Positions 1-8,219 of a DNA stretch of 30,251 nucleotides are shown piece after piece; within the stretch, counting starts at the first letter, position 1; every line of letters starts with the position of its first letter. The notes below the pieces were generated by a model. The model made no database searches. It saw nothing but the letters and a program-made list of their open reading frames with translations, and had not been told where the DNA came from. The DNA is from Syntrophaceae bacterium UBA6252 (GTDB lineage Bacteria > Desulfobacterota > Syntrophia > Syntrophales > UBA6807): the NCBI GenBank assembly GCA_002441265.1, contig DJVQ01000024.1, positions 1 through 30,251 on the forward strand, given 5' to 3'. A program made the position numbers and the translations under genes.

Positions 1-85
1 GGCGTACTGATGGTACGCCAAAGGGACGAGGGAAGAAGGGCAACACAGCATATGGGCTTTTTACGAAGCCGTCAGGCTTGGGGCG
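1..85 (+). repeat. Left-edge copy of a dispersed hairpin repeat (partial)
   Basis: Bases 1-74 align without gaps to 29375-29448 with 65 of 74 identical by eye, in the same orientation. The copy opens with a perfect 7-bp stem (1-7 with 13-19, loop TGATG). It ends in a block around 'CAACACAGCATATG' and 'TTTTTACGAAGCCGTCA' that is almost invariant between copies. The element is probably cut by the window edge, because the right copy seems to extend about 35 bases further on its 5' side. It lies just beyond the stop of livF. On the minus strand, AAGCC-TGAC-GGCTT (around 63-78) forms a small extra hairpin that may help end the liv transcript. Similar short repeats are common in intergenic DNA of this group of bacteria; the family name is unknown to me. 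Confidence 0.75.
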
Positions 86-106
86 GGAAACGATGTACGG
101 GGCGGT

Positions 107-817
107 TCAGATCGATTCCCCCAGGTAGGCCTTTTTCACCCGTTCGTCCTCGATGAGGTCTGTTCCCTTCCCGTCGAGGACGATCACCCCCGTTTCGATG
201 ACGTACCCGTAATCTGCGATCTGGAGGGCCGCCCGGGCGTTCTGTTCGATGAGGAGGATGGTCGTTCCCGTGTCGTGAATCTTTTCGATGACCCGGAAGA
301 CCGCCCGGATGAGAAGGGGCGCCAGCCCCAGGGAGGGCTCGTCGAGCATGAGGAGTTTCGGCCGGGACATGAGGGCCCTGCCGACGGCGAGCATCTGCTG
401 TTCCCCTCCCGACAGGGTGGCCGCCTTCTGGTGAAGCCGTTCCTTCAACCTGGGGAAGATCTCGAAGACATGGCCGAGGTCCTTCTCGACCCCGTCCCGG
501 TCCATCCTCTGGTAGGCCCCCATGAGAAGATTCTCGTAGACGCTCAGGTTGATGAACACCTTCCTGCCTTCCGGCGCGATGGCGATCCCTTCCTTCACGA
601 TTTCATGGGACGGTTTTCCGAGAAGCTCCTTCTCCCCGAAGCGGATGGAACCCGAGGTGGCCGGCACGAGACCGCTGATGGCCCGGAGGAGGGAGCTTTT
701 TCCCGCCCCGTTGGCGCCGACCAGCGTGACGATCCTTTTTTCGGGCACCTTCAGGCTGATGCCCCTGAGGGCGTGGATGCCGCCGTAATGAACGTTCAGA
801 TCCGTGATGGTGAGCAT
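107..817 (-). CDS. livF: LivF: branched-chain amino-acid ABC transporter ATP-binding protein
   Basis: This is the second ATPase of the high-affinity branched-chain amino-acid (LIV-I type) importer. It hydrolyses ATP on the cytoplasmic face to drive uptake through LivH/LivM. The 236-residue protein has the usual LivF length. It shows Walker A GANGAGKS near residue 34, the ABC signature LSGGEQQ near 136, Walker B LLMLDEPSLGL near 155 and a switch histidine region replaced by LLIEQN, as is typical of LivF. The ATG lies one base after the livG stop, so the two are translationally coupled and probably form a heterodimer. It is the last gene of the liv operon. A role with other amides, aromatic acids or short-chain acids rather than Leu/Ile/Val cannot be excluded, because this transporter family has radiated widely in anaerobes. 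Confidence 0.95.
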   Translation of the reverse strand: MLTITDLNVHYGGIHALRGISLKVPEKRIVTLVGANGAGKSSLLRAISGLVPATSGSIRFGEKELLGKPSHEIVKEGIAIAPEGRKVFINLSVYENLLMGAYQRMDRDGVEKDLGHVFEIFPRLKERLHQKAATLSGGEQQMLAVGRALMSRPKLLMLDEPSLGLAPLLIRAVFRVIEKIHDTGTTILLIEQNARAALQIADYGYVIETGVIVLDGKGTDLIEDERVKKAYLGESI

Positions 818-818
818 C

Positions 819-1580
819 TCACCCCTCTCCCAGGTAGGCCTCGATGACCCGTTCGTTCTGCTGGATTTCCTCCGGCGTTCCGGAGGCGATGGTGGTCCCG
901 TAATCGAGAACCTGGATCCGTTCGCAAAGCTGCATGACGAACTTCATGTCGTGTTCGATGAGGAACACGGTGAGACGGTATTTTTCCCTGAGGCGGAGGA
1001 TCAGCTGGAGGAGGTCCTGGGTTTCGTTGGGATTCATGCCCGCCGCCGGTTCGTCGAGCAGGAGGAGCTGCGGCCCGGTGGCAAGGGCCCGGGCGATTTC
1101 CAGCCGCCGCTGCATTCCGTAGGGAAGGGAGCCCGCCTGCTCCCGGGACAGGTCCTCCAGCTCCACCTCGCGGAGGAATTCCATGGCCCCCTCGTACATC
1201 TGCTTTTCCTCCCTCCGGTAAAGGGGGAGACGCAGGGCGGCCCCGAGAAAGGTGGAACGGAGCCGGCAATGGTAGGCGATCATGACGTTTTCCACCACCG
1301 TCAGTTCCGTGAACAGGCGGATGTTCTGGAAGGTCCTCGCGACTCCGGACCGGGTGATTTCGTTCGCCTTCTTCCCGTTCAGTAGTTTCCCCTGGAAATG
1401 GATCGTCCCCGATGTGGGGGCGTAATACCCGGCGATCATGTTGAAAACGGTCGTCTTCCCCGCCCCGTTGGGTCCGATGAGCCCGACGATTTCCCCTTTC
1501 TTCAGGGTGATGTCGAAATCGTTGACTGCCACGAGGCCGCCGAATTTCATCGTCAGGTTTCTTACGGTGAAAAACTCCAT
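819..1580 (-). CDS. livG: LivG: branched-chain amino-acid ABC transporter ATP-binding protein
   Basis: This is the first ATPase subunit of the importer. I chose the ATG at 1580 (protein MEFFTVRNLTMKFGG..., 253 residues) over an upstream GTG at 1610. It has an AAGGAA ribosome-binding site 5 bases upstream and its first base is the last base of the livM stop (TGATG), a normal coupling arrangement, whereas the GTG would overlap livM by 31 bases. The protein shows Walker A GPNGAGKT (about residues 35-42), a LivG-type insert after the Q-loop, signature SLPYGMQRRLEIARAL, which is the LivG variant of LSGGQ, Walker B LLLLDEPAAGMN and the switch region FLIEHDMKFV. The C-terminal motif resembling GTPEEIQ-x-NERVIEAYLG is characteristic of LivG. 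Confidence 0.95.
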   Translation of the reverse strand: MEFFTVRNLTMKFGGLVAVNDFDITLKKGEIVGLIGPNGAGKTTVFNMIAGYYAPTSGTIHFQGKLLNGKKANEITRSGVARTFQNIRLFTELTVVENVMIAYHCRLRSTFLGAALRLPLYRREEKQMYEGAMEFLREVELEDLSREQAGSLPYGMQRRLEIARALATGPQLLLLDEPAAGMNPNETQDLLQLILRLREKYRLTVFLIEHDMKFVMQLCERIQVLDYGTTIASGTPEEIQQNERVIEAYLGEG

Positions 1581-2641
1581 CAGCTTTCCTTCGCCGTTCT
1601 GTGCGTCCACGCGCGTATTTTACGGAAAAGGCCATTCCAGGTGAACTCCCGGGTTCCCATGAGCCCCTGGCGGGCGAAGATCATGACGAGGACCAGGATC
1701 AGGGAAAAGAGGACCATCCGCATTCCCGGAATCCCGGGGATTTCTATGAAACCGAGACGGATCGGCTCCTCGACGACGCGGAGCGCCTCCCCTCCCCAGG
1801 TGATCACGACGGCCGCGATGACGGAGCCCGTGATGCTTCCCAGCCCGCCGGCGACGATCATGATGAGGAGGTTGAAGGTCAGGAAGAAGGTGAAAAGGGT
1901 GGGGGAGATGGTGGTGATGAGGTGGGCGAGCAGCCCTCCTCCGATTCCCTCGAAAAAGGCGCTCGTGGTGAAGGCGAGCATCTTGTGCTTGAAGGCGTTG
2001 ATGCCGATGGACTCCGCGGCGGCTTCGTCGTATTTCACCGCCTTCATGGCCATGCCGTAACTGCTCCGGACCAGCCGGGCGATGTAGAAGACGGTGAAGG
2101 CGGCGATTCCCCAGGACCACCAGAGGTTGGTGTAGTTGGCCAGCCCCTTGAGGCCGAGCGGGCCGTTGGTGATCGTCTGGGTGTTGTTGGCCACGACCCG
2201 GACCACTTCCCCGAAGCCCAGGGTCACGATGGCAAGGTAGTCCCCGCGGACCCGGAAGACGGGAAATCCCATGAGAAAACCGAAAAAGGCCGTGACGACG
2301 CCGGCGGCGATGAGAGAGAGGAAGAATGGGACGTGAATGACGCTGAGGGGCCAGATGATGGGCTCGATGATGAAGGCCATCTGCTTTTCCGCGGGCGTGA
2401 GGGTGAGAAGGGCGGAGGTGTAGGCCCCGATTGCGACGAAAGCGTTCGGTTCCAGGGAGAACTGGCCCGTGACGCCGTTGATCAGGTTGTAGCTGACGGC
2501 GAGGATGATGAAAAGGGCGATGTTGTTCAGGATCCGGATCTGGTAATCGTCGGCATAGAGATGCATGGAAAGGAGGAAGAGGAACAGGCAGGCGACGGCG
2601 ATGATGGAAAAGATCTGGTTTCTGCGGTGGTGCTCGTCCAA
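1580..2641 (-). CDS. livM: LivM: branched-chain amino-acid ABC transporter permease
   Basis: This is an inner-membrane permease subunit that pairs with LivH to form the translocation path. The 353-residue protein has about eight to ten hydrophobic segments. It carries the BPD_transp_2 family features: an N-terminal segment with NNIALFIILAVSYNLI, an L-x-G-x-x-GQFSL-like stretch and the cytoplasmic coupling region ESIGINAFKHKMLAF. Its C-terminal tail is basic. The start is a TTG at 2641, supported by AGAGGA 8 bases upstream in the gap after livH (12 bases). No ATG lies near. Its stop overlaps the livG start by one base. Substrate specificity is set mainly by the binding protein, so leucine-type uptake is inferred from the family. 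Confidence 0.93.
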   Translation of the reverse strand: MDEHHRRNQIFSIIAVACLFLFLLSMHLYADDYQIRILNNIALFIILAVSYNLINGVTGQFSLEPNAFVAIGAYTSALLTLTPAEKQMAFIIEPIIWPLSVIHVPFFLSLIAAGVVTAFFGFLMGFPVFRVRGDYLAIVTLGFGEVVRVVANNTQTITNGPLGLKGLANYTNLWWSWGIAAFTVFYIARLVRSSYGMAMKAVKYDEAAAESIGINAFKHKMLAFTTSAFFEGIGGGLLAHLITTISPTLFTFFLTFNLLIMIVAGGLGSITGSVIAAVVITWGGEALRVVEEPIRLGFIEIPGIPGMRMVLFSLILVLVMIFARQGLMGTREFTWNGLFRKIRAWTHRTAKES

Positions 2642-2653
2642 GGGAGCGGTCCT

Positions 2654-3541
2654 CTACTCGGGCAGTTTTTCCCCCATGAGACCGGTCGGTCTGAAGAGGA
2701 GAATAAGAATGAGAATGCCGAAGGCGATGGCGTCCCGGTATCCCGACAGGTCGGGGCGGATGGCCACGAGGAGAATTTCCGCCATCCCGAGGATGAGCCC
2801 GCCCAGCATGGCCCCGACCACGTTGCCGATGCCTCCGAGGACCGCCGCCACGAATGCCTTGAGGCCGGGGATGATCCCCATGAGGGGGTTGATCTGGGGG
2901 TACTTCATGGCCCAGAGGATCCCTCCCGCGGCGGCCGCCGCGGAACCGGCGGCGAAGGTGATGGCGATGATGCGGTTCACGTCCACCCCCATGATGCGGG
3001 TGGTCTCCATGTCGTAGGAAATGCAGCGCATGGCCCGGCCGACCCGGGTCCGATACACCAGGAAGAGAATGCCGGAAAGGAGCACGAGGGCGATGAGGGG
3101 CACCCAGATGGACAGTCCCAGAAAGCGGATGTCCCCGAACGTGTAGATCCCGCCGAAGATCTCCGGCCGGGGGAATCCCTTGGGACGTCCGCCGAAGACG
3201 ACCAGCCCCAGATTTTCAAGAAAGAAGGAAACGCCGATGGCGGTGATGAGGGCGGAGATCCGCGGGGCGTTCCGGACGGGCCGGTAGGCTCCCCGGTCGA
3301 TGAGGATGCCCAGGAAGGCCGTGAGGACGATGGCGATGGGAAAGGAAAGCCACCAGGGCATGGAAAAGATCATGATGCCGTAGAAGGCGAAGAAGCAGCC
3401 CATCATCATCACGTCGCCGTGGGCGAAATTGATGAGCCGGAGTATCCCGTACACCATGGTGTACCCGATGGCGATGAGACCGTAAAGGCTGCCGAGGGAA
3501 ACCGCGTTGATCAGCTGCTGGGCGATCAGGCTGAAATCCAA
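2654..3541 (-). CDS. livH: LivH: branched-chain amino-acid ABC transporter permease
   Basis: This is the second membrane permease of the liv system. The conserved LivH opening QQLINAVSLGSLYGLIAIGYTMVYG and INFAHGD are present, followed by roughly eight membrane segments and the coupling motif around TTRIMGVDVNRI. It ends in a short tail, ILLFRPTGLMGEKLPE, typical of the family. The frame is open to a TTG at 3586 with no ribosome-binding site. I prefer the TTG at 3541, which has AAGGAG 12 bases upstream and gives a 295-residue protein starting right before the conserved region. The longer form would add a charged 15-residue N-terminus. It lies 12 bases upstream of livM. The livK-livH gap holds a strong hairpin that probably lets the binding protein be made in excess of the membrane subunits. 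Confidence 0.9.
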   Translation of the reverse strand: MDFSLIAQQLINAVSLGSLYGLIAIGYTMVYGILRLINFAHGDVMMMGCFFAFYGIMIFSMPWWLSFPIAIVLTAFLGILIDRGAYRPVRNAPRISALITAIGVSFFLENLGLVVFGGRPKGFPRPEIFGGIYTFGDIRFLGLSIWVPLIALVLLSGILFLVYRTRVGRAMRCISYDMETTRIMGVDVNRIIAITFAAGSAAAAAGGILWAMKYPQINPLMGIIPGLKAFVAAVLGGIGNVVGAMLGGLILGMAEILLVAIRPDLSGYRDAIAFGILILILLFRPTGLMGEKLPE

Positions 3542-3590
3542 GAGTTCTTTCTTCTCCTTGCTTCGCTCCGGAAGCCTGCGTTTCAAGGAA

Positions 3591-3617
3591 ACAGGGGGGA
3601 ACTCCGTTCCCCCCTGT
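3591..3617 (-). promoter_or_regulatory. Intercistronic 12-bp hairpin between livK and livH
   Basis: Bases 3591-3602 and 3606-3617 are perfectly complementary (12 bp, a run of six G facing six C) with a 3-base loop. On the transcribed strand it follows the livK stop by about 30 bases and is followed only by a short TTTCC, so it is at best a leaky terminator. By analogy with intercistronic structures after other binding-protein genes (such as malE), it probably protects the livK mRNA 3' end or partly terminates, raising the ratio of LivK to permease. The structure is visible in the sequence; the role is inferred. Confidence 0.7.
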
Positions 3618-3649
3618 CCCCATTCATGCCGTCCTTTTTTATCGCGCCG

Positions 3650-4783
3650 TTACGGATTCACCGTGGCCAGGTACTGGAACTTCCCGTCCTTCACGTGGAG
3701 CAGGACGAGGCTCTTCACGGCGTTGCCGTCCGGTCCGACGTTGATGATTCCCGACACGCCATTGAAGTTCTTCGTGTTGGCGAGGGCTTCCCGGACCTTG
3801 GGGCCGTCGGTCGACTTCGCGCGGGTCATGGCGTCGAGAATGAGGAAGTAGGCGTCGGCGCCCAGGGCGTCGAATCCGCTCGCTTCCTTACCCGTTTCCT
3901 TTTCGTAATTGGCGACGTACTGCCTGGAAAGCTCCGTCACCGCCGCTTCCTTGGCGAAATGGGCCGTCAGGATGACCCCTTCCACGTCCTTCCCGCCGAT
4001 GCTGAGAAGTTCGGGCGCCTGGGCCCCGTCGGCGGTGAACACGGGCACCTTCAGCCCCAGTTCGTTCGCCTGCTTGCAGGTGAGGGCCACCTCGGTGTAG
4101 TAGTTGGGCAGATAGAGGACATCCGGTTTGGCGGCCATGATGGTGGAAAGCTGGGCCGTGAAGTCCTGGTCCCCCGTCTGGCAGTAGGTCATGGCGACGA
4201 TCTTGCCGCCCTGCTTGATGAAACTCTTTGCGAAGAAGTTCCCGAGACCGACGCAGTAGTCCTGGCCGATGTCGATCATCATGGCGGCTTTCCGCGCTCC
4301 CAGGACGTCAAAGGCGTATTTCGCCGCCATCTCCCCCTGGAAGGGGTCGATGAAGCACACCCGGAACACGTATTCCCGGTTCTGCGTGACCAGCGGGTTC
4401 GTGGCCGTCGGGGAAACCATGGGCACCTTGGACTTGTCGGCGATGGGGCCGCCGGCCAGGGTGTTGCCGCTGATGGCCTCGCCGATGATGGCTTTGACCT
4501 TTTCCTTCTTGATCAGGCGGTCGACGGCGTTGGCGGCTTCGATCTTATCGCTCTTCGTGTCCACCAGGAAAAGCTCGATGGGCCTTCCGAGGACGGTCGG
4601 CTGCATCTTGTTCGCCACGAGGACGCCGGCGTGTTCCATCTGGCCGTAAGCGGCGACGCCTCCCGTCATGGGAAGGTACATGCCGATCCGGACGGGCTCC
4701 CCCTTCTTCTGCGCCGCCGCGGGAGTTCCCATCACCGCGAAAGCAAGCGTGAGAACCAACAAAACGACCAATAATCTCTTCAT
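3650..4783 (-). CDS. livK: LivK-type periplasmic amino-acid binding protein
   Basis: This is the periplasmic solute-binding protein that delivers substrate to LivH/LivM. The 377-residue protein starts with a clear Sec signal peptide (MKRLLVVLLVLTLAFAVMG, cleavage likely after AAA around residue 25). The mature Peripla_BP_6 type I fold follows: VRIGMYLPMTGG near the start, the AIIGEAISGNTLA strand-helix, VSPTATNP and the two-lobe repeat to the C-terminus. The ATG is preceded by an excellent AAGGAGG ribosome-binding site 5-6 bases away. It is the first gene of the operon. The family includes binders of Leu/Ile/Val, amides, urea and aromatic acids, so the ligand is unproven. A start other than the ATG at 4783 is unlikely because the signal peptide begins there. 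Confidence 0.93.
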   Translation of the reverse strand: MKRLLVVLLVLTLAFAVMGTPAAAQKKGEPVRIGMYLPMTGGVAAYGQMEHAGVLVANKMQPTVLGRPIELFLVDTKSDKIEAANAVDRLIKKEKVKAIIGEAISGNTLAGGPIADKSKVPMVSPTATNPLVTQNREYVFRVCFIDPFQGEMAAKYAFDVLGARKAAMMIDIGQDYCVGLGNFFAKSFIKQGGKIVAMTYCQTGDQDFTAQLSTIMAAKPDVLYLPNYYTEVALTCKQANELGLKVPVFTADGAQAPELLSIGGKDVEGVILTAHFAKEAAVTELSRQYVANYEKETGKEASGFDALGADAYFLILDAMTRAKSTDGPKVREALANTKNFNGVSGIINVGPDGNAVKSLVLLHVKDGKFQYLATVNP

Positions 4784-4808
4784 AGATCCTCCTTTCTTTC
4801 TTTGCCCG

Positions 4809-4864
4809 ATGGTTTCAATGAATTAAGACCTCGAAATAATCGAGGTTTTTAGCATGGAAACCAT
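4809..4864. terminator. Compound palindrome between der and livK
   Basis: An inner perfect stem ACCTCGA/TCGAGGT (4828-4834 with 4840-4846, loop AATAA) is nested inside an outer perfect 8-bp stem ATGGTTTC/GAAACCAT (4809-4816 with 4857-4864). On the plus strand the inner stem runs into TTTTT like an intrinsic terminator, but no plus-strand gene precedes it. On the minus strand the trailing U-run is poor (CTTAATT). It may be a weak terminator for the der transcript or a leader structure of livK. Confidence 0.45.
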
Positions 4865-4874
4865 GAAGAGTCAA
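4846..4874 (-). promoter_or_regulatory. Possible sigma-70 promoter for the liv operon
   Basis: Read on the minus strand, TTGACT (4874-4869) and TAAAAA (4851-4846) are separated by 17 bases. They lie between the der stop and livK with a predicted start about 55 bases upstream of the livK ATG. The -35 matches five of six consensus bases and the -10 four of six. The predicted transcript would begin inside the palindrome at 4809-4864. Confidence 0.4.
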
Positions 4875-4892
4875 TGGGAATCTTCTCGAACC

Positions 4893-6227
4893 TCACTTCC
4901 GGCCTTCACGGGCCTTCTTCCGGAAAATCAGACGGATGGGAACCCTTCCCAGATCGAAGGCCTCCCGGATCCGGTTTGCCAGGTACCGCTCATAGGAAAA
5001 ATGGACCGCCGACGGGTCCCGGACGAAAAAAACGAAGGACGGCGGCTTCACGGCGAACTGGGTGCCGAAGTAGACGGGATTGCGTCTTCCCCGGAGCAGG
5101 GGAGGGGGGAACGCCGCCGTGATTTCCTCCATCTTCCGGTTCAGCTCGCCCGTGGGGATTCGCTTCGTGTATTCGCCGAAAACGCCGTCGATGACCTCGA
5201 AGATCCGAAGCACCCGCTGGCCCGTGACGGCGGACACGGAAAGGATGGGGGCGAAATCGAGAAATTTCAGGGTGTCCTTGATCTTGAGGGCGTATTGCCC
5301 CATGGTCCTTTCGTCCTTTTCGACCAGATCCCACTTGTTCACGACGATGATCGGGGCCACGCCCCGCTCGAAGGCTATGCCGGCGATCTTCGCGTCCTGC
5401 TCGGTGATTCCCTCCTGCCCGTCGATCAGGAGAAGGGCGATGTCGCTGCGGTTCAGCGCGGCGATCGCCTCCATGACGGTGTACTTCTCCAGCTTCAGGC
5501 TGATCCGGCTCTTCCTCCGGATGCCCGCCGTGTCGATGAGAACGTACTTTTTCCCGGACAGTTCGAAGGGCGTGTTGATGGCGTCCCGGGTCGTTCCCGG
5601 CGTTTCGCTCACGATGGTCCTCTCGAAACCGAGAATCCGGTTCACCAGGGAGGACTTTCCCACGTTGGGCTTTCCGATGACGGCGATCCGGATGCGGTCT
5701 TTCTCCTCTTCCTTCCCTTCCGCCTGTTCCCTCGGAGGGAGGGCGTCCACGAGATCGTCCATGATGGGGGCGATGCCCAGCCCGTGCTCCGCCGACAGGG
5801 GATACAGCCGGTCCGCGCCGATCCTGTAGAAATCGAGAAGCAGCGGGTCCTGCTTCTCCGTGTCCATCTTGTTGATTCCGTACAATACGGGTTTTTCGAC
5901 TTTCCGGAGCATCCCGACGATTTCCAGGTCCGCCGGGGTGAGCCCCTCCCGGCCGTCCATGAGAAACACGATCGCGTCGGCCTCTTCCATCGCCAGAAGC
6001 GCCTGCTCCCGCATCTGGACGAGGAGGGCGTCCCGGGAGACCGGTTCGACCCCCCCCGTGTCGATCATGATGAATTCCCGGTTCTTCCACTTGCAGTCCC
6101 CGTAGTTCCGGTCACGGGTCACTCCCGGTTCGTTGAGAACGATCGCTTTCTTCGCCGTGGAGAGACGGTTGAAGAAGGTCGATTTCCCCACATTCGGTCT
6201 TCCCACGATGGCAACGAGGGGTTTCAT
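4893..6227 (-). CDS. der: Der (EngA): double GTPase for 50S ribosome assembly
   Basis: Der is a cytoplasmic GTPase essential for maturation of the large ribosomal subunit. The 444-residue protein has two tandem GTPase domains. Domain 1 has G1 GRPNVGKS (residues 9-16), DTGG (56-59) and NKMD (119-122). Domain 2 has GKPNVGKS (185-192), DTAG (232-235) and NKWD near 300. The two are joined by an acidic linker (EGKEEEKD). A KH-like domain fills roughly residues 350-444 and ends in the basic tail RLIFRKKAREGRK. The ATG at 6227 has AAAGGA 8-9 bases upstream and starts 16 bases after the era stop, so der is the last gene of the mnmA-era-der run. Length and motif order match the family fully. Confidence 0.97.
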   Translation of the reverse strand: MKPLVAIVGRPNVGKSTFFNRLSTAKKAIVLNEPGVTRDRNYGDCKWKNREFIMIDTGGVEPVSRDALLVQMREQALLAMEEADAIVFLMDGREGLTPADLEIVGMLRKVEKPVLYGINKMDTEKQDPLLLDFYRIGADRLYPLSAEHGLGIAPIMDDLVDALPPREQAEGKEEEKDRIRIAVIGKPNVGKSSLVNRILGFERTIVSETPGTTRDAINTPFELSGKKYVLIDTAGIRRKSRISLKLEKYTVMEAIAALNRSDIALLLIDGQEGITEQDAKIAGIAFERGVAPIIVVNKWDLVEKDERTMGQYALKIKDTLKFLDFAPILSVSAVTGQRVLRIFEVIDGVFGEYTKRIPTGELNRKMEEITAAFPPPLLRGRRNPVYFGTQFAVKPPSFVFFVRDPSAVHFSYERYLANRIREAFDLGRVPIRLIFRKKAREGRK

Positions 6228-6243
6228 GGAAAAAGGTCCTTTC

Positions 6244-7164
6244 TTATCTGGTCCGGGTGTATCCGAACTCGCGGAGCATCCGTTCGTCCTCCGGCCAGTC
6301 CGGGGTGACCCTCACGAAGAGTTCGAGGAAAACCCGTTTTCCGAAGAAGGACTCCATTCCCAGGCGGGCCTGCCGGCCGATCTCTTTCAGCATTCTCCCC
6401 CCGCGGCCGATAAGGATTCCCTTCTGGGAATCGCGGGCCGCGTGGGCGGTCGCCTGGATGACGACGAGATTCTTTCCGGGTTCCTCGCGGAAGCTCTCGA
6501 TGGTGACGGCGATGTGATAGGGGATCTCCTTCCGGCACAGAACGGTGATCTTCTCCCGGATGATCTCCGAGGCGATGAACCGCTCCGTCCGGTCGGTGAT
6601 CATGTCGCCGGGGTAGAGGGGCGGACCTTCGGGAAGGCAGTTCCAGAGGAGGTCGAGGAGCCTGTCCACGTTGAATCCCGTCCTTGCGCACAGGGGAAGG
6701 ATTTCGCGGAAGCCGTAAAGGGCTCTCATCCCGTCGATCCTGGGGAGAAGGGCCTCCTTAGGAACGAGGTCGATCTTGTTGATCACAAGGAATACCGGCG
6801 TCCGGGTTCCTTTCAGGACGTCGATGATCTTTCCGTCCTTTTCGTCCGGTTCTCCCTTCGCCTCGACCATGAACAGGAGGACGTCCGACTCGTCGAGGGT
6901 GCGCATGGCCGCCGAGACCATGTGCCGGTTGAGCGTGGAATGGGCCGGGTGGATTCCCGGGGTGTCGATGAAGATGAACTGCCCCCGGCCGGTGGTCCGG
7001 ATCCCCATGATCCGGTCCCGGGTGGTCTGGGGCTTTGCCGTCGTAATGGCGATCTTTTCCCCTACGACGCGGTTCAGCAGGGTGGACTTCCCTACGTTGG
7101 GCCTGCCGATGATTCCGATGAATCCGGAACGGAACGTCTTTCCGGGATCTTCCATGGCCGTCAT
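6244..7164 (-). CDS. era: Era: GTPase for 16S rRNA/30S maturation
   Basis: Era binds the 3' end of 16S rRNA and checks 30S assembly. The 306-residue protein has G1 GRPNVGKS (20-27), the G2 region TTAKPQTTRDRI, DTPG (67-70) and NKID (129-132). A C-terminal KH domain carries the signature GILIGRGGRMLKEIG near residues 255-270. Its ATG overlaps the stop of the radical SAM gene by the four-base ATGA, so the two are co-translated. Its placement next to rnc (RNase III, which cuts the rRNA precursor) follows the widespread rnc-era pairing, here interrupted by the radical SAM gene. The N-terminus has about 12 extra residues before the G domain; an internal start at MEDPGK is possible. Confidence 0.97.
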   Translation of the reverse strand: MTAMEDPGKTFRSGFIGIIGRPNVGKSTLLNRVVGEKIAITTAKPQTTRDRIMGIRTTGRGQFIFIDTPGIHPAHSTLNRHMVSAAMRTLDESDVLLFMVEAKGEPDEKDGKIIDVLKGTRTPVFLVINKIDLVPKEALLPRIDGMRALYGFREILPLCARTGFNVDRLLDLLWNCLPEGPPLYPGDMITDRTERFIASEIIREKITVLCRKEIPYHIAVTIESFREEPGKNLVVIQATAHAARDSQKGILIGRGGRMLKEIGRQARLGMESFFGKRVFLELFVRVTPDWPEDERMLREFGYTRTR

Positions 7165-8189
7165 GCGTCCTCGCTTCCCGGCGCCTCGAGCGCCAGGGAC
7201 AGGCTTCCCCTTTTCATCGCTTCGTCTTCCCGAACCCCGATGTTCAGCAGGGGGAAAAGTTTCTGAAGGATCTTCAGGTTTTCCTTCCGGACTCCCCGGA
7301 ACGACGATCCGTCCGCCGGGGAAACCCGGAACACCGCCTTTCCTCCCTCTGTTCCGGGTGGAAGGTCCGCCAGGAGCCCTTTCGCCCTTTCGAGGAACCG
7401 GGCCGATTCGATCACGTGCCTGAGGGCGGGGTGGTGGGGGCCTGCGATCAGTTCCTCCTTCAGGGCTTCCGTTTCCTGAAGGCCCACTCTTATCACAGAA
7501 ATGCCCGCCCGTTCAAATCTTTCCATGGCCAGGGAGCACCGGCCCGCGGCCTCTTCGAGGGAGAGGGGGACATAGGTTCCCGAACGGAAGGCCTCCGCCA
7601 GGGCCGTGTTCCGGAAGACCAGGACGGGGTGGACCCGGACCGTGTGGGGGCGAAGTTTCTCCACCTCCCCGACCGTCCGGAGAAAGTCCTCCTCCCTCTC
7701 GCCGGGAAGCCCGGTCATGAGGTGGACGCCCGTTCGGAATCCATGGGCCAGGGACAGCCGGACGGCCTTCCGGACGTCGCCGGCCGTGTGTCCCCTCCGG
7801 GCGTTCTCCAGGACGGCGTCGACGAGGGACTGGGCCCCGATTTCGATCGTTTCCACGTGATTTTCGGAGAGAAACCGGAGCCGTTCCTCCGTGATCGAGT
7901 CGGGCCGCGTGGCAACGCGGACGGACCGGACCTGCCCGCCGGCGACATAGGGACCGGCGAAACGGAGAAGACGGCTTTGCAGGGAATCCTCCATTTCGAG
8001 GAAATTCCCGCCGTAAAAGGCGATTTCCGCGTCTTTCTTTCCCCCGCCCGTGCGAAGGTGCTTCTCGACGGTTTCCCGGAAAAAGTCCTCCGTCAGGTCC
8101 TGCGCCCCTTCGCCGCCGGTCACCCTTTCGCTGCAGAAGATGCAGCGGTGGCGGCACCCCCGGTTCCGGAGAAAGAAAGAGATGATCAT
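7161..8189 (-). CDS. Radical SAM enzyme of the ELP3-like type, substrate unknown
   Basis: This is a 342-residue radical SAM protein. A C-x3-C-x2-C cluster motif (GCRHRCIFC, residues 12-20) lies very near the N-terminus and would hold a [4Fe-4S] cluster that cleaves S-adenosylmethionine. Later radical SAM strand motifs are visible: FYGGNF, ATRPDSI, IEIGAQS and HLMTGLPGE. The pattern resembles the ELP3/HemN-like superfamily (Elp3 radical SAM core, TIGR01212/YhcC-like neighbours), but no acetyltransferase domain is present and HemN-specific motifs are lacking. It sits 30 bases after rnc and overlaps era by ATGA. To my knowledge, a gene of this type also lies beside rnc in many clostridia, so the link with RNA processing or modification is conserved context rather than proof of function. 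The reaction is unknown. Confidence 0.85.
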   Translation of the reverse strand: MIISFFLRNRGCRHRCIFCSERVTGGEGAQDLTEDFFRETVEKHLRTGGGKKDAEIAFYGGNFLEMEDSLQSRLLRFAGPYVAGGQVRSVRVATRPDSITEERLRFLSENHVETIEIGAQSLVDAVLENARRGHTAGDVRKAVRLSLAHGFRTGVHLMTGLPGEREEDFLRTVGEVEKLRPHTVRVHPVLVFRNTALAEAFRSGTYVPLSLEEAAGRCSLAMERFERAGISVIRVGLQETEALKEELIAGPHHPALRHVIESARFLERAKGLLADLPPGTEGGKAVFRVSPADGSSFRGVRKENLKILQKLFPLLNIGVREDEAMKRGSLSLALEAPGSEDA

Positions 8190-8219
8190 GGCGGCGGGGA
8201 AGCGTTCCTTTCCGGGACG

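Noticed and set aside
1601..4774. Very long plus-strand open frame (about 1,057 codons) opposite livK, livH and livM
   Set aside because: It is rich in Asp, Gly, Glu, His and Arg, lacks any domain, and mirrors the codon pattern of the real GC-rich genes on the other strand. It is an antisense shadow.
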